Assembly: GCF_026342835.1 (NCBI RefSeq)
Contig: NZ_JAPEMI010000001.1
Span: 7,260,501-7,324,500 of the forward strand
Source of the DNA: Streptomyces sp. NBC_00154
Lineage (GTDB): Bacteria > Actinomycetota > Actinomycetes > Streptomycetales > Streptomycetaceae
Reading direction: 5' to 3'
Length of the DNA: 64,000 nt
Shown here: positions 52,168 to 61,190 of the stretch, in pieces
Position numbering within the stretch: position 1 is the first letter of the stretch
How the letters are laid out: every line of letters begins with the position of its first letter
The notes under the pieces: generated by a model
The model's input: only the letters and a program-made list of their open reading frames with translations
What the model was told of the DNA's origin: nothing
Database searches by the model: none
Position numbers and translations under genes: made by a program

Positions 52168-53273
52168 CGGGCGCTCCCCAGGGCGGTCAGTGGGTCGACG
52201 GAGGTGATGCGGCGGATGGACAGGCCGGCCCCGAGCGCGCCCAGCGCGATTGTCACGGCGGCGGGAACGAGGGCGGTGGTGGGGGTGAGGAGGAACGGCA
52301 CCGCGCTGCCGGCGACCAGGGCGCCGAGGCCGGCGGCGATGCCGGTGCCGATCAGGGTGCCGCCGGCCAGCAGGACAAGGGCCTGGCCGAGCGCGTCCGT
52401 GAGCAGATTGGCGGTGGAGGCGCCCAGAGCCTTGAGGACGGCGACGTCGCCGCTGCGCTGGATGGTCCACACGGTGAAGAAGGCGCCGATGACCAGGGCG
52501 GAGATTGCGAACAGGAAGCCACGCATCAGTTGCAGGGAGCCGTTTTCGGAGGTGTAGGAGCCGATCGCGGACAGCGAGTCGTCCTTGGAGACCGTCTTGG
52601 TGCCCGCCGCCTGGTCAGCGGCCTTGAGGTCGGTGCCGGAGGTGGTGTTGAGGGCGATGACGGTGGCGGTGGGCCCGTCGGCGGTGCCCGTGGGAGGTGC
52701 GGTCTTCTGCCAGGTGTCGAGGCTGGTCCAGATGACGGGGGTGTGGCTGAAGGAGGCGTCACCGCTCACCGCGGCGACGGTCAGTTTCTGCCCGGCCAGG
52801 GCGATGGTGTCGCCCGCCGCGACGCCCAGGCTGTCAGCGGCGGCGGTCGAGAGGACCACCGCGTGACCGTCGATCTTGTTGCTGTCGGGGGCGAGCGTGG
52901 AGCTGGGCTTCACGCCGAAGGCGGAGACGCCTGTGCTCCTGCTCCCGGCGGTCGCCTTGGTGGTGGTGATGCCCAGCGCTTCGGCGCTGCTCACGCCGGG
53001 CGTCCTGGCCCACTGTTGCCACTGCTTCTCGGTGACGGTGGAGTTCGAGTACGACGGGTCCTCGCCCTCGCCGGGCGCGCCGAAGGTGATCTTGTCAGCG
53101 GGCAGGGACGTGATCGCGGAGATGTTCTGCCGGCCCAGCCCGGCGGTCAGTCCGGACAGCAGCCCGACCAGCAGGGTGATCAGCACGATGACGGTGCCCA
53201 TCAGGGCGAAGCGCCCTTTGGCGAATTTCAGGTCTCTCCAGGCGACGAACACGGCTTGGACCTGCTCTTTCAT
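52164..53273 (-). CDS. ABC transporter permease, FtsX/MacB type
   Basis: A 369-residue inner-membrane permease with one N-terminal helix (GTVIVLITLLVGLLSGLTAG), a large extracellular MacB_PCD-like domain (about 40-235), and three C-terminal helices (FLFAISALVIGAFFTVWTIQ; ALVLLAGGTLIGTGIAAGL; TTALVPAAVTIALGALGAGL) around an FtsX core (DVAVLKALGASTANLL). The ATG at 53273 (MKEQVQAVFVAWRDLKFAKG) fits the family start. Such permeases extrude peptides or lipoproteins or act as signalling modules; the substrate is unknown. Confidence 0.92.
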   Translation of the reverse strand: MKEQVQAVFVAWRDLKFAKGRFALMGTVIVLITLLVGLLSGLTAGLGRQNISAITSLPADKITFGAPGEGEDPSYSNSTVTEKQWQQWARTPGVSSAEALGITTTKATAGSRSTGVSAFGVKPSSTLAPDSNKIDGHAVVLSTAAADSLGVAAGDTIALAGQKLTVAAVSGDASFSHTPVIWTSLDTWQKTAPPTGTADGPTATVIALNTTSGTDLKAADQAAGTKTVSKDDSLSAIGSYTSENGSLQLMRGFLFAISALVIGAFFTVWTIQRSGDVAVLKALGASTANLLTDALGQALVLLAGGTLIGTGIAAGLGALVAGSAVPFLLTPTTALVPAAVTIALGALGAGLSIRRITSVDPLTALGSAR

Positions 53274-53422
53274 GGGCGGAATCGGTATGTCCCCACCGTC
53301 GCTGCCAATCCCCTCCAGAGGCATCTGGCCCAGGACAGCACTTGGCGCATCGAAAGGCGGCAGCCCGGTTGTAACTTTCGATGGAAGCCGCGCAGAGGTT
53401 TTCTCCTTAGGGTGGAAGGACT

Positions 53423-54643
53423 GTGAACACCACCGCCCCCGCCTTGACCCCCACCACCAGAGCCCTGGCCTGGTGCCTGCACCTGCTGGTCATCGGCCTG
53501 CTCGCCCTGGCGGCCGGCCGGGCCGTGACCGATGGCCGCCCGCACGCCGGGTGGGTCGTCGCCGCGGCCGCGGCTTGCGGCCTCGTCTACGCGGCCGGCC
53601 CGCTGCTGCCACGCGTCAGCCGCTCGCGGCCGGCCGCAGCGCTGTGGCTGGCCGCTGTAGGTGCTGTCTGGCTGGTGCTGCTGGCCCTGTCCGCCGACGG
53701 GGTGTGGGTGGCATTCCCGCTGTACTTTCTCGAGCTCCACCTGCTGGCCCGCCGCGCCGGACTGGCCGCCGTGGCGGTCACCGGGCTGGCCGCCGTCGCA
53801 GGCTTCACCGCACATCAGGGCACCTTCAGCGCTGCGATGGCGATCGGCCCGGCCCTCGGCGCCGCCGTGGCGGTGGCGGTGGTGTGGGGGTATCAGGCTC
53901 TGTACCTGGAGAGCGAACAACGCCGGCACCTGATCGAGGAGCTCACCGCCACCCGCGCAGATCTGGCTGCCGCCCAGCACACCGCCGGCGTGCTGTCCGA
54001 GCGCGAACGTCTGGCCCGCGAGATCCACGACACTCTGGCCCAGGGCCTCTCCAGCATCCAGCTGCTGCTGCGCGCCGCCGAACGCGCCCTGCCCGGCACC
54101 CCCGAAAGTGCCGCCCGCTACGTCGACCAGGCCCGCCAGGCCGCCGTCGACAACCTCGCCGAGGCCCGCCGCTTCGTCGCCGCCCTCGGCCCGCCCGCCC
54201 TGGAAGGCACCACCCTGGCCCGCGCTCTGGAACGCCTGTGCGCCACCACCAGTGCCCGCCACCGGATCACCGCCCGCTTCCACCTCACCGGCGACCCGCT
54301 ACCGCTGCCGACCGCCCATGAGGTCGCACTGCTGCGCATCACGCAGTCCGCCCTCGGGAACACCGTCCGCCACGCCAAGGCCACCGCAGCCGAGGTCACC
54401 CTCAGCTACCTCGGCGACCACGTCGCCGTGGACATCGTCGACGACGGGCGCGGCTTCGATCCCCACCACCTGCCCGTCCCCGACCCGGAGGCCGGGGGGT
54501 TCGGGCTGGCCGCCATGCGCGCCCGCGTCCACGGTCTGGGGGGCACCCTCATCATCGAGTCCACTCCAGGTCACGGCACTGCCCTGGCCGCCCAGCTCCC
54601 TCTGACCCCCTCCGCCCAGAACGAGCCCGAGGCCCGCCCGTGA
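53423..54643 (+). CDS. Sensor histidine kinase, NarL/DesK type
   Basis: A 406-residue membrane kinase. Residues about 10-155 hold five or so membrane helices that form an intramembrane sensor with little extracellular sequence, as in cell-envelope stress sensors. The HisKA_3 box is LAREIHDTLAQGLSSIQLLL with phosphorylated His202. The ATPase domain has LLRITQSALGNTVRHA (N box), DDGRGFDP and GGFGLAAMRARV. It starts at a GTG 149 bp from the divergent permease. Its stop overlaps the start of the response regulator gene, so the two are co-translated. The ABC exporter is the likely target. Confidence 0.93.
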   Translation: MNTTAPALTPTTRALAWCLHLLVIGLLALAAGRAVTDGRPHAGWVVAAAAACGLVYAAGPLLPRVSRSRPAAALWLAAVGAVWLVLLALSADGVWVAFPLYFLELHLLARRAGLAAVAVTGLAAVAGFTAHQGTFSAAMAIGPALGAAVAVAVVWGYQALYLESEQRRHLIEELTATRADLAAAQHTAGVLSERERLAREIHDTLAQGLSSIQLLLRAAERALPGTPESAARYVDQARQAAVDNLAEARRFVAALGPPALEGTTLARALERLCATTSARHRITARFHLTGDPLPLPTAHEVALLRITQSALGNTVRHAKATAAEVTLSYLGDHVAVDIVDDGRGFDPHHLPVPDPEAGGFGLAAMRARVHGLGGTLIIESTPGHGTALAAQLPLTPSAQNEPEARP

Positions 54644-55275
54644 CCGACACCCCCATCCGCCTGCTCCTGGCCGACGACCACCCCGTCGTGCGCGCAGGGC
54701 TGCGCGCCGTGCTGGAGACCGAAGCCGGCATCGAAGTGGTGGCCGAAGCCCCAACCGCCGAGGAAGCCGTCGCCCGCGCCGCCCAGGGCGACATCGATGT
54801 CGTCCTCATGGACCTTCAGTTCGGCAAGGGAATGAACGGCGCCGAGGCCACCGCCGCCATCACCGCACGCCCCCAAGCCCCCCGCGTGCTGATCGTCACC
54901 ACCTACGACACCGACGCCGATACCCTTCGCGCCATCGAAGCCGGCGCCACCGGCTACCTCCTCAAGGACGCCCCACCCGAGGACCTGGCCGCCGCCGTAC
55001 GCACCGCGGCGGCAGGCCGCACCACACTGGCACCCACGGTCGCGGACCGGCTGATGAACCGACTGCGCACTCCCGGCACCACCCTGACTCGGCGCGAGAC
55101 CGAAGTTCTCGCACTGGTCGCCGTGGGCCTGTCCAACCAAGCCATCGGCAACCGGCTCCACCTCACCGAAGGGACGGTCAAGTCCCACCTGGCCCGCATC
55201 TACGTGAAACTCGGCGTCGACTCCCGCACCGCTGCCGTCGCCACCGCCACCGAACTCGGCCTCATCCGGCGATAA
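54640..55275 (+). CDS. LuxR-family response regulator
   Basis: A 211-residue response regulator. The receiver domain has LLADDHPVVRAGL, phosphoacceptor Asp58 in VVLMDLQFGKG, and TTYDTDADTLRAIEAGATGY with LLKDAPPEDL for the Thr and Lys switch. The C-terminal LuxR/NarL helix-turn-helix is LTRRETEVLALVAVGLSNQA, then IGNRLHLTEGTVKSHLARIY. It starts GTG, four bases inside the kinase gene. Partner and context indicate control of the divergent ABC exporter. Confidence 0.94.
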   Translation: MTDTPIRLLLADDHPVVRAGLRAVLETEAGIEVVAEAPTAEEAVARAAQGDIDVVLMDLQFGKGMNGAEATAAITARPQAPRVLIVTTYDTDADTLRAIEAGATGYLLKDAPPEDLAAAVRTAAAGRTTLAPTVADRLMNRLRTPGTTLTRRETEVLALVAVGLSNQAIGNRLHLTEGTVKSHLARIYVKLGVDSRTAAVATATELGLIRR

Positions 55276-55559
55276 CGACCCAAGGCAGTTCGCCCGGCGC
55301 ACCGGCCCGCCCGCCCGGCCACACCTCCCTGAGCGCGAACCCGTTCGGTTGTGCCGTCACACATTGCAGCTGCCACCCAAGGTCGACCAACCAGGTCTGA
55401 AGCGCTCGTGACAGCCCTTGCGTCAGTGCTTCCAATGGTCACGCAGCGGCAGCCAGTGCCGCATCAGACAACGCTCGCCCTGTTGTGACCACCTGGAGAA
55501 TCATCCCGAAAGGAAGATCGCGATACCCGCCTTCTGGCGTCAGGGACAGGCACCACGAG

Positions 55560-56303
55560 ATGATCACGCCTATGGCAGATGTGATTTTCTTCGATCTGGA
55601 CGGCACCCTGGTCGATCATCGCAGCGCGGTCTTGGAAACGATCGGCCAGATCGTCCAGGCCGCGCCGAACGCGACGGCTCCTTCGGAGGAGTTGGTGACG
55701 TTGTGGTGGACGCTGGAGGCGCGCCACATGCGGGAATACCTGGCTGGTCAGTGCTCTTTCGCTGAGCACTACCGACGCAGGCTCCGTTCCTTCCTGCCGA
55801 TGCTCGGCGAGCCGGTTCCTGAACGTCCCGGCCTTCTGGATGCCTGGATCGCCGAGCGCTACCTCACCGTGTTCGAGGAGTCCTGGCGGTGCTATCCCGA
55901 TGTTCAGCCATGCCTGGAGACCCTGAAACGGCTTCCCCGAGGACCGCGTCTGGCTGTTCTCACCAACGGGGACCCCGAGCAGCAGCGCGCCAAACTCGCC
56001 CGCTTCGGCCTCCTCGAATACTTCGAAGCCGTTCTGACCCCGACCGAGCTCGGTGCGGCCAAGCCCGTCGCCTACGCCACCGCCTGCCGGCGGATGCGGA
56101 CGGACCCCGCGCAGGTGGTCAACGTGGGCGACATGCTGGAAACCGATGTAAACGCAGCCGCCCTCGCCGGGCTCACCGGCATCTGGCTGGACCGCGGCAT
56201 CGACTTCGTCACCGGTGGACCATCGCCGACGGCAGACCAGACGGTGCTCCGCATCGAACGGCTCACCGACCTCCCCAACCACCTGTCACGCACGAATGCC
56301 TGA
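55560..56303 (+). CDS. HAD-superfamily hydrolase
   Basis: A 247-residue haloacid-dehalogenase-type phosphatase. Motif I is VIFFDLDGTLVDH with nucleophile Asp12 and Asp14; motif II is LAVLTNGDPEQQRAKL; motif III Lys is in GAAKPVAYATAC; motif IV is VNVGDMLETDVNAA. The helical cap is after motif I (subclass IA). This subgroup includes pyrimidine-nucleotidase-like (YjjG) and 2-haloacid enzymes; the substrate is not known. The ATG at 55560 is chosen; the ATG at 55572 is equally close to motif I. Confidence 0.9.
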   Translation: MITPMADVIFFDLDGTLVDHRSAVLETIGQIVQAAPNATAPSEELVTLWWTLEARHMREYLAGQCSFAEHYRRRLRSFLPMLGEPVPERPGLLDAWIAERYLTVFEESWRCYPDVQPCLETLKRLPRGPRLAVLTNGDPEQQRAKLARFGLLEYFEAVLTPTELGAAKPVAYATACRRMRTDPAQVVNVGDMLETDVNAAALAGLTGIWLDRGIDFVTGGPSPTADQTVLRIERLTDLPNHLSRTNA

Positions 56304-56409
56304 CCGGCTCTCACGGCCGTCGTAAGTGAGCGACCCGGGTCAACGCCTTCCCCCGGGGCACGCATCAGCTGGTTCCAAGAATCATGGCCAGGTTCCAACT
56401 ACCGTGGCT

Positions 56410-56880
56410 CGGCTCAACGAACCACTCAGCCCTTGGCCGTGAGATCGATGATGACGAGGGCCGGCGGCTGCTGCGGATCATCCGCAGGGGCACCGGCTCG
56501 GTGGTGACGTGACGGCGCGCGCAGAGGGTACTGCTGTCTACCCAGGGCGTGCTCGTGGCGAAGATCGCCGAGGTGACGTTCACCAGCCCGGACCGGGTCC
56601 GCGATGTGATCCATGACTTCAACACCGACGGCTTCGAGGCGCTCTACCCGAAGTACAAAGGCGGACGCTCGAGGACCTTCACCCTTCCGGAACGGCGCGA
56701 GATCAAGAAGATCGCCAAGTCCAAGCCGGCCGAGCACGACCTGCCGTTCTCGACCTGGAGCCTGGCCAGGCTGGCCGACTTGCTGGTCGCCGAGGGGGTG
56801 GTCGACGACATCAGCTACGAGGGCCTTCGGGTCCTGCTCCGTGAGGAGGGCGTCTCCTTTCCAACGCGAAGACCTGGAAG
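56410..56880 (+). pseudogene. IS630-type transposase remnant with nonsense codon and frameshift
   Basis: The frame reads REIDDDEGRRLLRIIRRGTG, SVVT, then a TGA at 56510-56512 where IS630 relatives have Trp, then RRAQRVLLSTQ and VAKIAEVTFTSPDRVRDVIH and DGFEALYPKYKGGRSRTFTL. After VLLREEGVSF the frame is lost by a small indel (KTWKATP continues in another frame for a few residues). The catalytic DDE half is gone. It is clearly inactive. The helix-turn-helix part is well preserved. Confidence 0.85.
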
Positions 56881-57075
56881 GCCACGCCAGGCCGAGCCAT
56901 TCCGACTGCGCGCGGCTGTCTCCTTCATCAGATGGACGAACAAGCGAGGCCTGACCCGGAACCTGGAGTGTCCCGGACGTCCCCGGCCCTTGACGTCGGT
57001 CTTGGGCGGCGCTGGCCGAGGACAGCTGGTCCAGCTATCTCACGGCCCTCAGGGTTGCCGAATAGCTCCTTGTCG

Positions 57076-57918
57076 TCAGACGTCGCCCTTACCGAAGCGT
57101 GCCAGGCAGTGCCAAACCTTCTTGAGATCCTGGAGGGCGTAGAGGCCTGTCCGAGCAGCGTCGCCGATGATCCTCGGATCAAGCCGGCCATCAACGGCGA
57201 TCTCGGTACCGAGGTCAACGTATTCCTGTCCGCGATAGCTCGGATGGTGCCGCAGTTCATCCACGCCGAGCCGAAAACCTGGATGCCATTCGATCGGGCA
57301 GGACAAGCGGCGAGCTGCGGATTCGACGGCTGTGCCGCGATAGCTGGGATCCAGCACCAGTGCCTCTACATCACGGTCGAACCGAACCGGACCGTGAATC
57401 TGTGCCTCGATATGACAGTCCAGGGCATCCAAATCCTCGGCCTCAGCCAGTTCGACGAGCGAGCAGCGGGCGGCGACACCAAAGGCGGAAGGCTCAGTGG
57501 AGCTGTCGGGGTAGCAGAACGTGGTGCGCGCAAGAGCCTCAGCGGTTAGCCGGAAGTACGAGGAGCCGAACCGCGGCGCGCCGCCGATCGGATCACGACG
57601 GTAGTTCAACGCCCCGTACACGGGACGCTGGTCGGCCGCAGCGTCGTCGTATGCGCCGGCGAAGATATGACTCTCCCAGCGCCACCGATCCCCGCCGGGA
57701 TGAGCGGTCAGACCGCCGTTGCTCGTACCTGTCACGAACTGCGAGCGATAGACACCATCTTCCGCCATCTTGGCCAGGACGGGACGGTTCCCCGCTGCAC
57801 GATCGGGATGGAAATGCATCGTCACCCGTAGGTCGTGAGCAAGTGGTTCTCCCCTGGACGAAGCCGCGACATATCGCAGAGCTCTCTCCTGAAGCGATAA
57901 AGCAGTGTCAGCACGCAT
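57076..57918 (-). CDS. DUF3626 protein
   Basis: A 280-residue protein with the DUF3626 pattern: DLRVTMHFHPDR, then VYRSQFVTGTSNGGLTAHPG, HIFAGAYDD, RPVYGALNYRRDPIGGAPRF and GSSYFRLT with TTFCYPDSS. The ordered His, Gln, Ser, Asn and Tyr residues suggest a nucleotide-related enzyme, and relations to ADP-ribosyltransferases have been discussed for such folds, but I cannot show this. The ATG at 57918 is chosen; an upstream ATG at 57990 is open. It lies among immunity-like and unknown genes. Confidence 0.78.
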   Translation of the reverse strand: MRADTALSLQERALRYVAASSRGEPLAHDLRVTMHFHPDRAAGNRPVLAKMAEDGVYRSQFVTGTSNGGLTAHPGGDRWRWESHIFAGAYDDAAADQRPVYGALNYRRDPIGGAPRFGSSYFRLTAEALARTTFCYPDSSTEPSAFGVAARCSLVELAEAEDLDALDCHIEAQIHGPVRFDRDVEALVLDPSYRGTAVESAARRLSCPIEWHPGFRLGVDELRHHPSYRGQEYVDLGTEIAVDGRLDPRIIGDAARTGLYALQDLKKVWHCLARFGKGDV

Positions 57919-58005
57919 GCGTGGAGTGTGTACGGACTGCAGGCGCCAACGCACCACAGTTTGAACGGCTCCAGCGCCTTGCGGGCCCATCGGCCCCCGC
58001 AGTAA

Positions 58006-58275
58006 CTACGCACACCGAATAGTGCAGGGCTGGAACACCGCCTGTTCACCGGTACGGCACAACCAAGGCCGGCCGCCAAGTTGCGGCCTGCATCGCGGGC
58101 CTGGACTGGGCCCCGCGACGAGCAACAACAGGGCCGCTGGAATGAACAGATACATGCCGATGACGGTGCCGATCAGGGCCCAGGCCAGCAGGCCCGCCCC
58201 GACGACGCAGCAAGCCGGTTCGAGGTCTAGTTGGTCGGCGCTGGCGCTGAAGTTGGCCGCAGGGTAGCGGTTCAC
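58006..58275 (-). CDS. Possible small membrane protein
   Basis: An 89-residue frame with a long hydrophobic segment (VVGAGLLAWALIGTVIGMYL, then FIPAALLLLVAG), that is one long or two short helices, preceded by a polar start (NRYPAANFSASADQLDLEPA). No family is recognised. The GTG at 58275 has no clear ribosome binding site, so it may be chance. Confidence 0.3.
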   Translation of the reverse strand: MNRYPAANFSASADQLDLEPACCVVGAGLLAWALIGTVIGMYLFIPAALLLLVAGPSPGPRCRPQLGGRPWLCRTGEQAVFQPCTIRCA

Positions 58276-58432
58276 GACCGCAGCGAGAACCAGGGGTGCC
58301 CCTTCTGGGCGTGCGCCGGTGTGATCCGGGAGAGGCTGACCCGAAAGCCAGTCCGTGAACGGCCGCCATCCTTCCCGCGACTGGACGACGACAGACCGCG
58401 GCGAAGTGCCGCTTGTCCGATGGGAGGCAGTC

Positions 58433-58831
58433 GTGACCGAACGCGATGTCCTGCTCAACGAACTCGCTCAGGGGCTGCGCCCGATGTCGCAGGGCATCGA
58501 ATGGTTCGACGCGCTCGGCCCAGAGGAGCAGTCCGAGGCGTTGCTGTTCCTGTGCCACCACTGTGTCCAGGCGCGCGCCGTCGCCGAGGACGGACCGGAG
58601 AGCATCCGTCGTGCCGGGCTGCGCCCGACGCACACACCCGCGGTCCTGATCACGCGCGGCCGCATCGAGCACCAGTTGGGGAAGATCGCTTCTCTCACCC
58701 CCCTCGACGAACGCCGTAAGGCGTTCCGGCTAATGGTCGCGGTACTCGCAATCGCCGATGGACGACGGCGCAAGCGCTTCTGCTCAGACGGGTGCGGTCA
58801 CTGGTGGCACAGGTTGTCCGCCGCTGACTGA
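58433..58831 (+). CDS. DUF5958 protein
   Basis: A 132-residue soluble protein. The DUF5958 pattern is clear: LLNELAQGLRPMSQGIEWFD, LGPEEQSEALLFLCHHCVQA, GPESIRRAGLRPTHTPAVL and RKAFRLMVAVLAIADGRRR. Its C-terminus has CSDGCGHWWH, a possible metal site. The function is unknown; such proteins are common near toxin-immunity loci in Streptomyces as I recall. The GTG at 58433 is supported by GGGAGG at about 58422-58427; upstream codons are not conserved. Confidence 0.8.
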   Translation: MTERDVLLNELAQGLRPMSQGIEWFDALGPEEQSEALLFLCHHCVQARAVAEDGPESIRRAGLRPTHTPAVLITRGRIEHQLGKIASLTPLDERRKAFRLMVAVLAIADGRRRKRFCSDGCGHWWHRLSAAD

Positions 58832-58931
58832 TCCCTCCGTCGGCACCTGCGCACGACGCCGCTCCTGAATCAGACGGGTACGTGGCCAGACGGACCGACA
58901 GCAGCGTCGAGTCACTGCTGCGGATGCCGAC

Positions 58932-59549
58932 TCACATGAGGGTGACGCGCATCCCGCGCTCGGCCAGGACTTCGAGTACCGTGGTGACCAGGTCATACGG
59001 CTCGCCCTCCGGCGTCAGGAGGCGGGACAGGTGATCGCGCGCGGTCGCGGCATCCCGCCAGAGCAGGGGCGCGGGGGCGATGTAGCCGAAGTTGCCGCCC
59101 AGGCAGTCGACGAGGGCGCCCAGGCAGCCGCCGAAGTAGCCGCCCGGCCCGTTGACGGCCTCGCCGAGTGCCAGGTAGAGGCTCGGTTTGTCGGTGATGT
59201 GCCGGCCCTCCGGCACGTACGCGTGTCCGGCCGGCTGGTCCTGGTGCTCGAGCCGGCAGCCCCGCTCACGGACGAGATCGAGCCAGGCCCCGCGCTGCCG
59301 GGTGTCGAGGTCGACCCATGCACCACGGGCGTCCGGCGGGCCGGCCAGCCAGCGCTCCCAGATGGGTCGGGCGTATCCCGGTACGGGTGCGAGCTCGCCG
59401 TCGAGTTCCAGATCGATCAGATGCGGCCCGCGGGAGGAAGGGCGCCACGAGCGCACTGTGGGCCGCAGCAGCCGGTCGGTGAGCGGGTACGGCGGCAAAC
59501 ACGTGCGCCTGCTCCGGCCCGACCACCTCGATCCGCACGTCTGGGTCAT
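58932..59549 (-). CDS. Barstar-like protein, N-terminal boundary uncertain
   Basis: The C-terminal 100 residues match the barstar fold (ribonuclease inhibitor): RHITDKPSLYLALGEAVNGP, GGYFGGCLGALVDCLGGNFG and PAPLLWRDAATARDHLSRLL. The upstream part (HLIDLELDGELAPVPGYARP, then GAWVDLDTRQRGAWLDLVRE) occurs in longer Streptomyces barstar-related proteins. Family character starts near 59430; the first 40 codons overlap a GNAT fragment in another frame and are unlikely to be native. The original start has probably been lost in a deletion. The barstar partner ribonuclease gene is not in the window. Confidence 0.68.
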   Translation of the reverse strand: MTQTCGSRWSGRSRRTCLPPYPLTDRLLRPTVRSWRPSSRGPHLIDLELDGELAPVPGYARPIWERWLAGPPDARGAWVDLDTRQRGAWLDLVRERGCRLEHQDQPAGHAYVPEGRHITDKPSLYLALGEAVNGPGGYFGGCLGALVDCLGGNFGYIAPAPLLWRDAATARDHLSRLLTPEGEPYDLVTTVLEVLAERGMRVTLM

Positions 59550-59982
59550 TCACCGGCTCCGTGAGGTCGCGGCGCAGCGGTGTCCACGGCTGGTCGGCGT
59601 TCCAGCCGTCCTCGAACAGCAGATCTTGGACCAGTGCACCCATCGGCGCCTCGATGTTCGCCTTCCCCTCGGGCAGCACGCCGCGCTCCGGCTCGGTCAC
59701 GTCTTCAACCAACTGCTGCGCCAGCTCCTCGTCCTGATGAGCGTCCGGCGCGATCGTCAGCCGCAACAGTCCGGGACCGTCCAGCAGTCCGACAGCGAGA
59801 ATCCGTCCTTCCCGGCTCCACGTCCTGACCGCCGCGGCGGTCGCTTCCGCACCTAAACGCCAGAACCAGCCCAGGTCCCCCGGATGCAATTGCATCGGCG
59901 CCCCGTCGTACTGCCACCCCCGCAGCACGCCCACAGCCTCGCTCAGCCCGTCGACTCCCGGCTTGCCTAACACAATCGCCAT
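59488..59982 (-). pseudogene. N-terminal part of a GNAT acetyltransferase, truncated
   Basis: The ATG at 59982 opens AIVLGKPGVDGLSEAVGVLR, then GWQYDGAPMQLHPGDLGWFW and VEVVGPEQAHVFAAV. This is the first half of a two-part GNAT protein common in Streptomyces. The acetyl-CoA loop (RGxGxG) is missing because the sequence runs out of frame into the barstar-like gene at about 59488. About 130 residues are lost. Confidence 0.62.
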
Positions 59983-60094
59983 ACCCCCGATCACACACCA
60001 CCGCACCGACACTCCGCACCCGGTTCCGACCGGTCGGCCGGAACGAGTTCGCCTGTGCGCCGGTTTCGGCGGACCAGGAGCTGGTTGTGTCCGG

Positions 60095-60567
60095 GGAAGC
60101 GGGCTTGGTGGCGAAGCCAACATCGGCGGGGATGCCGGCCGACGCGCACCGCTGGCGGTCCTCGGCCCAGGAGCGCGGGACGTACAACTCCCGTTCGATG
60201 GCGGCGTGTCCGGTCTGCGCGGAGTAGACCAGGTAGACCGCGACCTGGGCATTCTCGATCCTGCCCGCGGTGCCGGTGTACTGGCGCTGCACTCCGACCG
60301 TCGTGGTGCCCTTCTTCAGGTCGCCGGTCTCGTCCACGACCAGGACCGCTTCCTCGTCGCGCAGGTGGTCCAACACGTAGGGCCGAATGTCGTCGCGGAC
60401 CGAGTCGGCGTCCCACTTGGCACGGCCGAGTAGGTGCTGCATCCCGTGCGGGGTGGGCTCCCCGACGTGCTCGGCGATCGTCCAGCAGTTCTTGCGCGGC
60501 AAGTCCGACAGCAGCCCCAGTACCAATGAGCGGGCCCGGCGGCGGGGTTCCACCCGGGAGAACCGAC
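60095..60567 (-). pseudogene. IS701-family transposase remnant
   Basis: Codons read RVEPRRRARSLVLGLLSDLP, RKNCWTIAEHVG, then EAVLVVDETGDLKKGTTTVG and VQRQYTGTAGRIENAQVAVY. VVDETGDxKKG is the first catalytic Asp region of IS701 transposases. The match ends after AGIPADVGFATKP. Both termini and the remaining catalytic residues are missing. Confidence 0.85.
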
Positions 60568-60727
60568 CTGCGATTGTTCAACGTCTACGCTGTGACCTGC
60601 GGCCAATGCTTGATCCTTCGTTGTTTCACAAACCACGATGATCTTCGGTGGCCGCACGATTTCCCAGGCGAGAGATCACGACTCCCGGCCCTGGATTACT
60701 GGCTCCGCCCGACGATGGAGAGCCCTG

Positions 60728-60988
60728 ATGAGTCGCTACGAGTTGAACGAGCGCGAAGCCTTCGTAGCCATGTCGCGGTTCGTGTGGCAGTTCGCGAACC
60801 GCGCCGGGGACGACCTTCTCACGCTCCTGGGCGACATCGGCATCGAGGCGGACGGCAGGACAACGGACCCCGCAGCCTTACGCCGCCCGCAAGAACCGCG
60901 CCTACCTACGCAGACGCCGTATGCGCTGCACCATCCCGGACAGGGCCGATCAGGCGCGCAGCCGAAAGAAACTCGGCTCCCACGGTGA
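60728..60988 (+). pseudogene. Truncated small hypothetical gene
   Basis: The first 53 codons (SRYELNEREAFVAMSRFVWQ, FANRAGDDLLTLLGDIGIEA, DGRTTDPAA) resemble a family of about 75-residue Streptomyces proteins starting with a DELTEREAY-like helix and ending TxDPAxWxDW. Here the match ends at TTDPAA and the frame runs into an IS5 fragment. The ending is therefore foreign. Function is unknown. Confidence 0.5.
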
Positions 60989-61151
60989 CCGCCCGCCGAG
61001 GTTCGACCCGGAAGATTACAAGGCCCGACATGCAGTTGAGTGCGGCATCAATCCTCTCAAAAGGCACCGCGCCATGGCCACGAGGTACGACAAACTCGCG
61101 GTCCGATACGAGGCGACCGTCCTGGTTGCAGCCATCAACGAGTGGCTGTGA
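60885..61151 (+). pseudogene. C-terminal fragment of an IS5-type transposase
   Basis: The frame reads NRAYLRRRRMRCTIPDRADQ, SRKKLGSHGDRPPRFDPEDY and HAVECGINPLKRHRAMATRY, then stops after INEWL. This is the end of IS5-type transposases, with the catalytic Glu in VECGIN. The N-terminal two thirds are missing. Confidence 0.82.
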
Positions 61152-61190
61152 CCGAGCCCTTCGCTCACCTCCTCGTTAGTCTGAGCGATT

